Assembly: GCA_030834835.1 (NCBI GenBank)
Contig: JAUQXD010001370.1
Coordinates: 1 to 7,511 of the forward strand
Direction of reading: 5' to 3'
DNA length: 7,511 nucleotides
DNA from: Thermoflexales bacterium
GTDB taxonomy: Bacteria > Chloroflexota > Anaerolineae > Fen-1058
The notes beneath the pieces are model-generated. The model saw only the letters and a list, made by a program, of their open reading frames with translations. It was not told the origin of the DNA and searched no databases. Position numbers and translations under genes: made by a program. Below are positions 1 to 5,230 of the stretch, one piece after another. Every line of letters begins with the position of its first letter. The stretch's first letter is position 1.

Positions 1-873
1 AATCGTCTGCAATCGATGGGCCTGATCAAAGATCCCGATCTGTTCAAGCGCTATCTGCAATACAACGGCCTGGATGCGGGCATCGAAGCCGGCGATTTTA
101 CCCTGACCAAAGCCATGAATGTACAGCAGTTGGCGCAGGCGCTGCAAGAGGGCCGCATCGCCGAAGTGCAAGTGCGCATTCCGCAGGCGCGCCGCATCGA
201 AGAACTGGCCGATATCCTGGCCGCGCAGGTACCGATCAGCGCCACGGAGTTTCTGGCGTTGATGCAAAATGCCGATCAATGGAAAACGCAGTTCACCTTC
301 TTGAATGATCTGCCCGCGGGCGCGACGCTGGAAGGCTACGTCTTCCCCGATACCTATGGCATCGCCAAAGACAAAGTGACTGCACGCGAGATCATCGCCA
401 CGGCGCTGCGCAATTTCGACAGGCAAGTCACGCCGCAGATGCGAGCCGATTTGCAATCGCAAGGCCGCACGCTGTTCGACGCGATCCGGCTGGCGTCTAT
501 TGTCGAACGGGAAGCCGCCGTCGAAGCTGAGCGGCCCACCATCGCGGGCGTTTATTTCAATCGCCTGACCGACGGCATGGCGCTGGACGCCGATCCCACG
601 GTGCAGTACGCGCTGGGCAACACGCGCGATCCGAAGACGTGGTGGCCGCAGATCACGCAAGACGATTATCAGGGCGTGGATTCGCCGTACAACCTGTATC
701 GCAATCCCGGCCTGACCCCCGGCCCGATCGACAACCCCGCGTTGGCGTCGATTAAGGCCGCCGTCAATCCTGAGAAGCACGATTTCTATTACTTCCGCGC
801 TTCGTGTTCGCAGGACGGCACGCACATGTTTGCGCGGACGCTGGACGAGCAGATCGCCAACGAATGCAACTGA
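1..873 (+). CDS. mltG: Endolytic murein transglycosylase MltG (YceG family), 5' end missing
   Basis: MltG is a membrane-anchored lytic transglycosylase that cuts nascent peptidoglycan glycan strands internally, setting strand length. The reading frame is open from base 1, so the ATG at 16 is internal and 290 residues are visible. The N-terminal membrane anchor of the family (usual length about 340-400) lies outside the window. Seen in order: the end of the LysM-like region (GLDAGIEAGDFTLTKAMNV, then a GRIAEVQVRIP stretch), the YVFPDTY motif, the catalytic-loop motif ASIVEREA (catalytic Glu most likely the first one, codon 505-507), then VYFNRL, LDADPTVQYALG, SPYNLYRNPGLTPGPIDNP and the C-terminal DGTHMFARTLDEQ. 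All the motifs of a working enzyme are present. It ends in TGA 43 bases before the antitoxin gene. In many bacteria mltG sits beside ruvX (yqgF), which cannot be checked here. Family assignment is very secure. Confidence 0.96.
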   Translation, partial: NRLQSMGLIKDPDLFKRYLQYNGLDAGIEAGDFTLTKAMNVQQLAQALQEGRIAEVQVRIPQARRIEELADILAAQVPISATEFLALMQNADQWKTQFTFLNDLPAGATLEGYVFPDTYGIAKDKVTAREIIATALRNFDRQVTPQMRADLQSQGRTLFDAIRLASIVEREAAVEAERPTIAGVYFNRLTDGMALDADPTVQYALGNTRDPKTWWPQITQDDYQGVDSPYNLYRNPGLTPGPIDNPALASIKAAVNPEKHDFYYFRASCSQDGTHMFARTLDEQIANECN

Positions 874-893
874 ACGCTCAGATCAGGTAGAAT
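865..893 (+). promoter_or_regulatory. Possible weak promoter for the toxin-antitoxin genes
   Basis: TAGAAT at 888-893 matches the sigma70 -10 consensus at five of six positions. A candidate -35 (TGCAAC, 865-870) sits 17 bases upstream but is a poor match. It overlaps the end of mltG, and there is no terminator between mltG and the antitoxin gene, so readthrough from mltG is equally possible. A small CTGA/TCAG hairpin (870-881) lies in the spacer and could be part of an operator for autoregulation, which is common in toxin-antitoxin modules. That is inference. Confidence 0.28.
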
Positions 894-904
894 TCGGTTA
901 CGAC

Positions 905-911
905 AAGGAGG
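905..911 (+). promoter_or_regulatory. Shine-Dalgarno site that fixes the antitoxin start
   Basis: AAGGAGG is a full-strength ribosome binding site, five bases before the ATG at 917. It settles the start of the antitoxin gene. An in-frame ATG at 830 lies inside mltG, has no such site, and would add 29 unrelated residues. Confidence 0.85.
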
Positions 912-916
912 CTAAA

Positions 917-1165
917 ATGTCTGTTGCATCCACTGTGCTGACCGAAATCGCAGAGGCCGCCGCTGCTTTGCCTATCACTCGCCAGACCGAAGTGCTTGAC
1001 TTTGTGCTGTTCCTCAGGCAGCGTGAGGTTGAAGCAAGTTGGGACGCGATCTCTGATCAAAAAGCAGCCGAATACCGGGCTGAATTTGCTGCTGAAGATC
1101 GTTTGCTGGCTGAACGGGCAACCGCGCACTATCAGAGCCAACTTCAACATGAGGATGAAGCCTGA
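917..1165 (+). CDS. Antitoxin-like protein paired with a MazF-family toxin
   Basis: An 82-residue acidic, largely helical protein. Residues about 1-20 form an Ala-rich helix (VLTEIAEAAAALP). It continues with ITRQTEVLDFVLFLRQRE, which resembles the 'EVLDFxxFL' core of DUF2281-type small antitoxins. The remainder is a charged helix rich in Glu, Ala and Gln, of the kind expected to wrap a toxin. No AbrB-type MazE fold or ribbon-helix-helix DNA-binding N-terminus is evident, so its DNA-binding mode is not clear. The start is fixed by a strong AAGGAGG. Its TGA overlaps the toxin ATG (TGATG at 1163-1167), so the two are probably translationally coupled, antitoxin first. Role inferred from size, the core motif and position. 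The DUF2281 resemblance is from memory and moderate. Confidence 0.78.
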   Translation: MSVASTVLTEIAEAAAALPITRQTEVLDFVLFLRQREVEASWDAISDQKAAEYRAEFAAEDRLLAERATAHYQSQLQHEDEA

Positions 1166-1500
1166 TGCGAGGCGAGGTCTGGTTAGTTGATCTCAATCCG
1201 TCACGCGGTTCTGAGCAGGCGGGTATTCGTCCGGCAATCGTGGTTCAGCGCGAATCTTTGGAGCGCTTCACCGTCACGACGCTGATCATTCCATTAACCA
1301 CGAACTTGCGACGCATGAAAGTGCCAGGCTGTGTTTTGGTACCGGTGGGCGAAGGTGGTTTGACCCAGGATTCGGTGGCGCTGTGCTATCAACTGGCAGT
1401 TGTTGATCGTCAGCGCCTGATCCGGCGACTCGGCCAACTGCCGGCGAGCCGGTTGTCCGAAATCGACCGGGCGTTGAAGTACACTTTGGACCTGGGCTGA
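1165..1500 (+). CDS. mazF: MazF/PemK-family endoribonuclease toxin
   Basis: A 111-residue toxin of the MazF/PemK (CcdB-fold) family, which cleaves single-stranded mRNA at short sequence motifs and stops growth when its antitoxin is lost. The N-terminus has the family signature GEVWLVDLNPSRGSEQAGIR followed by PAIVVQ. The catalytic pair known from Bacillus subtilis MazF (Arg25 and Thr48) aligns with Arg22 (in GIRPA) and Thr45 (in IIPLTTNL). The second half keeps the 'DSVALCYQLAVVDRQRL' strand and the closing helix. Length is typical and no residue looks lost, so the toxin is probably active. It begins in the antitoxin's stop (TGATG) and its own TGA at 1498-1500 overlaps the ATG of the lipoprotein gene, again as TGATG. 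Target sequence cannot be predicted. Confidence 0.94.
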   Translation: MRGEVWLVDLNPSRGSEQAGIRPAIVVQRESLERFTVTTLIIPLTTNLRRMKVPGCVLVPVGEGGLTQDSVALCYQLAVVDRQRLIRRLGQLPASRLSEIDRALKYTLDLG

Positions 1501-2336
1501 TGTTGCGTGAAGAGATGCGCCCGCATACAAAGCATGAAAGACTGACACTAAGACGGAGAGGACCATTTCTCTCCGTCTTGCTATCTCTCTGTCTCTCCCT
1601 CGTTTTAACCGCCTGCGCTTCAACCCAACCCGTCATCAAGATCGGTCTGGTTGCGCCATTTGAGGGACGCTTTCGCGCCATCGGCTATGAGGCGATCTAT
1701 GCAGCGCGGCTGGCGATTCGCGAGATCAATGCACGGGGCGGTGTGAACGGCTATCGCATCGAGTTGGTGGCGCTGGATGATCGCGGCGAGGCTGAGCGCG
1801 CGATCGATGCTGCGCGGCAGTTGATCATTGATCCGCAGGTGGTAGTCGTGATAGGGCATTATCGGCCCACAACGACGGCGGCGGCCTTGAATGAATATTG
1901 CGCGGGAAGTTTACCTGCAGTGGCGCTTGAAACGACTGGCATCCACGATACGTGTCAGGGCGGGGCACTGTTCATCGGTCGCGCCGAAGCTGATCGGTGG
2001 TTGGATGATCGACTCACGTTTGTCGGCAACGTGCCTGATCCAAATTCATTATCGTCAGCGGCGGAGTTTGTGACCAGATACAATGCCTTGCCCATCGATG
2101 GGACACGCGCGGGGCCGATCGCGCTGCAAACCTACGATGTGATGTATCTGATCTTTGATGCGTTTCAACGGGTAGAGAAGATCGATCGGGTAAGCATAAC
2201 TGTCGCGTTAGCGAACAGCCAATTCGCTGGCTCAGGCAACAAATACGCCTTCGATCAATCTGGTAACTTGATCGAAGGCCGCACGTATGTGTATGAATAT
2301 AACGCAGATGGTCGCCCGCAGTTGATTACGCCTTAG
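1500..2336 (+). CDS. Shortened type 1 substrate-binding lipoprotein (Leu/Ile/Val-binding family)
   Basis: A 278-residue secreted lipoprotein. Arg-rich n-region (RRR at 18-20), hydrophobic core at about 23-38 and lipobox LTAC with the lipidated Cys at 39. The mature part starts like an ABC-transporter amino-acid/urea binding protein: VIKIGLVAPFEGRFRAIGYE, AARLAIREINARGGVNGYRIELVALDD, then the lobe-1 strand VVVVIGHYRPTTTAAALNEY. After about residue 160 the family's lobe-2 opening (a Rossmann-like strand-helix section of roughly 100 residues) is missing. The chain passes directly to LTFVGNVPDPNS and IALQTYDVMYLIFDAF, normally found near residues 270-320 of a 370-400 residue protein. No permease or ATPase gene is nearby. 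The ATG at 1500 overlaps the toxin stop but lacks a clear Shine-Dalgarno site. ATG 1515 is an alternative start. It could be a decaying paralogue or a genuine short form. Confidence 0.82.
   Translation: MLREEMRPHTKHERLTLRRRGPFLSVLLSLCLSLVLTACASTQPVIKIGLVAPFEGRFRAIGYEAIYAARLAIREINARGGVNGYRIELVALDDRGEAERAIDAARQLIIDPQVVVVIGHYRPTTTAAALNEYCAGSLPAVALETTGIHDTCQGGALFIGRAEADRWLDDRLTFVGNVPDPNSLSSAAEFVTRYNALPIDGTRAGPIALQTYDVMYLIFDAFQRVEKIDRVSITVALANSQFAGSGNKYAFDQSGNLIEGRTYVYEYNADGRPQLITP
1550..1579 (+). repeat. 11-bp perfect inverted repeat in the signal-peptide coding region
   Basis: AAGACGGAGAG (1550-1560) pairs perfectly with CTCTCCGTCTT (1569-1579) around an 8-base loop. In mRNA this is a stable hairpin about 50 bases after the lipoprotein start. 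It is followed by a pyrimidine-rich tract (CTATCTCTCTGTCTCTCCCT) but no U run, so it is not a classical terminator. It may attenuate readthrough from the toxin gene into the lipoprotein. That is inference. Confidence 0.7.
2247..2279 (-). terminator. 12-bp inverted repeat, candidate terminator of the minus-strand operon
   Basis: GCCTTCGATCAA (2247-2258) and TTGATCGAAGGC (2268-2279) are perfect reverse complements with a 9-base loop. The structure lies inside the coding sequence of the plus-strand lipoprotein (codons for about residues 250-260). Read on the minus strand it begins 47 bases after the stop of the 30-codon gene and is followed by GTATTTGTTG, a weak U-rich stretch. This is where the five-gene minus-strand operon needs a terminator, and no other is visible. 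The repeat is certain. Its function is inferred. Confidence 0.45.
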
Positions 2337-2418
2337 GCGTTTCGCGCCGCGTCAACCACGCATAAGCGGCCACTGTGCCGATGAGAAACAATGCCCCGGC
2401 GATAACAAACACGTTCAT
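2326..2418 (-). CDS. 30-residue single-pass membrane microprotein
   Basis: A very short gene encoding 30 residues: MNVFVIAGALFLIGTVAAYA forms a hydrophobic segment (about residues 3-22, ending YAWL), followed by a polar basic tail TRRETPKA. By the positive-inside rule the C-terminus would face the cytoplasm. Support for it being real: its ATG overlaps the TGA of the upstream acetyltransferase gene as ATGA (2418-2415), the standard arrangement for translational coupling. A GGAGG site (2430-2426) lies seven bases before the ATG, and the composition is exactly that of a transmembrane helix with a charged end. It ends in TAA and overlaps the 3' end of the convergent lipoprotein gene by 11 bases. 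I do not recognise a family. It may modulate a membrane partner such as CorA or the lipoprotein, but nothing here shows that. Confidence 0.72.
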   Translation of the reverse strand: MNVFVIAGALFLIGTVAAYAWLTRRETPKA

Positions 2419-2936
2419 GGTCGATCCTCCCGTAAGTCCAGCGTCATAAATTCTTCGTCGTAGTACTGCCCGTCGATGCACAGGGCGCGGGCTTCGCGCC
2501 CGTACACCACAAAATCCAGTGACTCATACAATTGCCGCGCCGCCGTTTGCGTCACCATGACGCCGAGCAGTAATCGCTCAACGCCCTCGATATCACGCGC
2601 GCGGCGAATGGCGTCGCGCATCAGGGCGCGGCCCAGGCCCTGGCCGCGTGCTTCCGGCGCGACATACAGACTGATGATGCTGCCCTTGTGTCGCTGCTTC
2701 AAGGCAGTCTCGCGATAGAAGCCGACCAGCCCCACCAATTTGCGGTCTTGAAACGCGCCCAGCATAAAACTCTCGACGAGGTCGCTGCGAAAACGCGCGG
2801 CGATCTTATCCAGCGTTTGATGGCTGAATTCCTCGGTCGAACTGGTAAACGCCGTCGGTTCTTCCTGCAACGCCCGCAAGCGGATGTCGCGAAAGGCGGC
2901 CGCGTCGGCGGGCGTCAGCAATCGAAGTTCGAGCAT
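2415..2936 (-). CDS. GNAT-family N-acetyltransferase
   Basis: A 173-residue acetyl-CoA-dependent acyltransferase. The N-terminus LELRLLTPADAAAFRDIRLRAL is the usual first strand and helix. Motif A spans about residues 86-106 and contains ISLYVAPEARGQGLGRALM, with the pyrophosphate-binding R-G-Q-G-L-G at 97-102. Motif B follows as VTQTAARQLYESLDFVVYGREARAL (129-152), with the Tyr that commonly serves as general acid at 137. It closes with YYDEEFMTLDL, typical of small-molecule and RimJ/RimL-like members. Substrate unknown. Its ATG is two bases after the phosphorylase stop, and its stop overlaps the microprotein start, so it is the fourth gene of a five-gene operon. Codons near the 3' end double as the ribosome binding site of the microprotein. 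Confidence 0.92.
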   Translation of the reverse strand: MLELRLLTPADAAAFRDIRLRALQEEPTAFTSSTEEFSHQTLDKIAARFRSDLVESFMLGAFQDRKLVGLVGFYRETALKQRHKGSIISLYVAPEARGQGLGRALMRDAIRRARDIEGVERLLLGVMVTQTAARQLYESLDFVVYGREARALCIDGQYYDEEFMTLDLREDRP

Positions 2937-2938
2937 GC

Positions 2939-4243
2939 TTAGCTCACAACACCATAGAACAGGGGCAGGGGCTTCACCGGCTCGACGCTGAACTGGATGG
3001 CGTTTCGCAAGCGCTCTTCAGCGGCGAGGGCCTTAGCCTGATCGTTGGCGTGGATGGTAAACAACGGTTGTCCGCGCTCGATCGACTGGCCGACCTTCAC
3101 GTGCAAGATAATGCCCACGGCGTAATCGATGGGATCATCTTTTTGCGCGCGGCCTGCGCCCAGATCGACCGAGGTCAGGCCGACTTCGAGCGCGTTGATC
3201 GATCGGATGTAGGCGGATTGATCGCTGTTGACTTCGCGCACGATGCTGGCTTGCGGCAAACGAGCGGTGTCTTCGATTATGGATCGATCGCCGCCCTGAG
3301 CCACGATCCATTCCACAAATTTGTCCCACGCCCGACCGCTCTTCAACAGTTCTTCGGCCAATCCTCGACCGGCTTCCACGCTAGCGGCGCGTTCGCCCAG
3401 GTACAGCATGTGCGAGGCGATCACGAGGCTGTGTTCGGTGAGGTCGGCCGGGCCGTGGCCGTGCAGCGTATCGATGGCTTCTGTCACTTCCAGCGCATTG
3501 CCGATGGCATAGCCCAGCGGCTGATCCATATCGCCGATGAGGGCCGTGACTTTGCGCTTCAACTCGTGCCCGATGCCCACCATTGTCTCGGCGAGCCGTC
3601 GGGCATCATCGGGCGTCTTCATAAACGCGCCGGAGCCGCACTTCACATCCAGCACGATGGCATCCGCCCCCGCCGCGATCTTCTTGCTCATGATACTCGA
3701 CGCGATCAAGGGCAAGCTGGGCACCGTGCCGGTGACATCGCGCAGGGCGTAGAGTTTGCCATCGGCGGGGGCCAGGTCTTTCGATTGGCCGACGAGCACA
3801 ATGCCGTGCGTCTTCAACTGCGCGCGAAATTCGTCTTCGCTCAAGTTGACGCGGAAGCCTGCGATCGATTCGAGTTTATCGATCGTGCCGCCGCTGAACG
3901 ACAGGCCGCGCCCCGACATCTTGCCGACATGCAAGCCGGAGGCGGCCACCAGCGGCGCGACGATCAGGCTGACTTTGTCGCCCACGCCGCCGCTGGAGTG
4001 TTTGTCCACGACGATGGGTGCGATATCGTGCAGGTCCAGCATCTCGCCGGAATGGGCCATGGCCAAAGTCAGATCAGCGGTCTCGCGGCGCGTCATACCG
4101 CGAAAGAACACCGTCATCAGCCAGGCTGCGGCCTGATAGTCGGGGATATCGCCGCGCGTGTAGCCTTCCACGAAGAATCGAATTTCATCGGTGGTCAGTT
4201 CTCCGCCGTCGCGTTTCTTTTCGATCAGATCGGGGATACGCAT
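2939..4243 (-). CDS. pdp: Pyrimidine-nucleoside phosphorylase
   Basis: A cytoplasmic enzyme of nucleoside salvage that splits uridine, deoxyuridine or thymidine with phosphate into the base and (deoxy)ribose 1-phosphate. At 434 residues it has the length of Bacillus Pdp. Seen: the N-terminal helical domain ([20 protein letters not shown]), the phosphate loop [12 protein letters not shown] with Lys81 and Ser83, the family signature [16 protein letters not shown] with Thr120, and the base-binding residues Arg168 (LYALRDVTG), Ser183 and Lys187 ([13 protein letters not shown]). Lys108, just before the signature, is the residue that separates broad-specificity pyrimidine phosphorylase from thymidine phosphorylase (Met in Escherichia coli DeoA), which favours EC 2.4.2.2. 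The C-terminal alpha/beta domain is complete. AAGGA seven bases upstream serves as ribosome binding site. The signature reads SFSGG where many homologues have GHTGG, a modest variation. Thymidine phosphorylase is the alternative. Confidence 0.95.
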   Translation of the reverse strand: MRIPDLIEKKRDGGELTTDEIRFFVEGYTRGDIPDYQAAAWLMTVFFRGMTRRETADLTLAMAHSGEMLDLHDIAPIVVDKHSSGGVGDKVSLIVAPLVAASGLHVGKMSGRGLSFSGGTIDKLESIAGFRVNLSEDEFRAQLKTHGIVLVGQSKDLAPADGKLYALRDVTGTVPSLPLIASSIMSKKIAAGADAIVLDVKCGSGAFMKTPDDARRLAETMVGIGHELKRKVTALIGDMDQPLGYAIGNALEVTEAIDTLHGHGPADLTEHSLVIASHMLYLGERAASVEAGRGLAEELLKSGRAWDKFVEWIVAQGGDRSIIEDTARLPQASIVREVNSDQSAYIRSINALEVGLTSVDLGAGRAQKDDPIDYAVGIILHVKVGQSIERGQPLFTIHANDQAKALAAEERLRNAIQFSVEPVKPLPLFYGVVS

Positions 4244-4256
4244 AAATCAATCCTTG

Positions 4257-5159
4257 TTACGGATGTAAGGGTCGGCCGCCCTTAGGCATGCGGCGCGGTG
4301 CCTGGGCCGTGACCGTCAGCGGGCGGATGATGTTGGGCCGGGGCGCGTCGAGGTACGTGTCCATGGCGATGCGGCCCGCGTCGATCATGGCCTGCATCCT
4401 GGTGAAGTCAAACAGATCGAGATCAGGGAAGGCGGTGATGTTGACGTGATGCAAGGTCGCCCCAGACCTGGCGACATCGCGCAGATCGTCCAGCAGTTGT
4501 TCGCGCAGCGACGTGACCAGCGTCTGCATAGCGATGGGCAACACGCCGCGCACTGCTTCGCTCCTGGCGGTAGGCGGCTCCAGATCGACGACGTAGAGTT
4601 CGGTCGCGCCGCGCTGCAGCGCCACCTCGATCGGCACGACGGCCGTCACACCGCCATCGGACAGTTGAAAACCGTCGATCTCGACAGGCGGCAGGACGAT
4701 CGGAAATGATGCGCTGGCCACCACCGGATCGATCAGCGGCGTGTCGGGTTCATCGCCAAAGATGATCGTCTGGGCCGAAATCAGATCGGCGGTCACGGCA
4801 TAGAACGGAATCTTTAGATGGCTAAACAGCGGTGTATCGGCCGCCAGACAGCGATTCACCAGATTGCGCAATCCGCCGCCATCCATCAGGCTGTCCCGGC
4901 CAGTCAAGAAGCGGAAGGCCATCGTCAATTGATTGCCGGGGAAGGCTTCTTCGCGCCTGGTGGTCAGCCAGATTTGCGCCAGTTGTTGCAGACTGGCTGT
5001 GTCGGGATGACCGGCATAATATGCGCCGTTCAGCGCGCCCGCTGACGTGCCGACGACCAGATCGGCTCTAATGTTGTGAGCCGCCAGCGATTGCAGTGCG
5101 CCAACTTCCAGTGCACCTCGATTGGCCCCGCCGCTCAACACAAATGCGATCTTGCCCAT
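4257..5159 (-). CDS. Patatin-like phospholipase/acyl hydrolase
   Basis: A 300-residue serine hydrolase of the patatin family (bacterial RssA/YlbK-like), which hydrolyses acyl esters of lipids with a Ser-Asp dyad. The oxyanion-hole segment FVLSGGANRGALEVGAL is at residues 6-22, the nucleophile elbow VGTSAGAL gives Ser39 in GxSxG, and the catalytic Asp168 lies in LSDGGV. The helix ASASFPIVLPPVEIDG just before it is also typical. Both catalytic residues are intact. No signal peptide or membrane helix, so cytoplasmic. Residues after about 270 (PRPNIIRPLTVTAQAPRRMP) look like a disordered basic tail. The start is backed by GGAGG six bases upstream. It lies 13 bases before the phosphorylase start, whose ribosome binding site is in that gap, and 68 bases after corA. 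Substrate unknown. Confidence 0.93.
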   Translation of the reverse strand: MGKIAFVLSGGANRGALEVGALQSLAAHNIRADLVVGTSAGALNGAYYAGHPDTASLQQLAQIWLTTRREEAFPGNQLTMAFRFLTGRDSLMDGGGLRNLVNRCLAADTPLFSHLKIPFYAVTADLISAQTIIFGDEPDTPLIDPVVASASFPIVLPPVEIDGFQLSDGGVTAVVPIEVALQRGATELYVVDLEPPTARSEAVRGVLPIAMQTLVTSLREQLLDDLRDVARSGATLHHVNITAFPDLDLFDFTRMQAMIDAGRIAMDTYLDAPRPNIIRPLTVTAQAPRRMPKGGRPLHP

Positions 5160-5172
5160 GTTTTGCCTCCGT

Positions 5173-5195
5173 GGAAGTCAAACTACTGGACTTCC
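5173..5195 (-). repeat. 7-bp inverted repeat in the corA-patatin spacer
   Basis: GGAAGTC (5173-5179) and GACTTCC (5189-5195) pair perfectly around a 9-base loop, ending three bases from the GGAGG ribosome binding site of the patatin-like gene. There is no U run, so it is not an intrinsic terminator. It could serve as an mRNA processing or stability element between the two genes, or be chance. Confidence 0.4.
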
Positions 5196-5210
5196 TGCAT
5201 CACTTCAAAA

Positions 5211-5230
5211 TGACAGATGACAGGTGATCA
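5211..5230. repeat. Short heptamer repeat at the 3' end of corA
   Basis: TGACAGA, TGACAGG and the partial TGATCA follow each other with a 7-base period, and the last unit contains the corA stop codon. Only two full units are present, so this is a minor low-complexity trace, possibly left by slippage. Confidence 0.35.

Noticed and set aside
830..916. N-terminal extension of the antitoxin starting at ATG 830
   Set aside because: It lies inside mltG, lacks a ribosome binding site, and the AAGGAGG before 917 fixes the shorter start.
1286..1681. Minus-strand open frames opposite the toxin and lipoprotein genes
   Set aside because: They cross two well-supported plus-strand genes, lack ribosome binding sites and show no recognisable motif.
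3050..4285. A 411-codon open frame on the plus strand opposite the phosphorylase gene
   Set aside because: It is antisense to a certain gene with intact catalytic residues, its protein is His/Asp/Gln-rich with no family motif, and long antisense frames are usual in GC-rich coding DNA.
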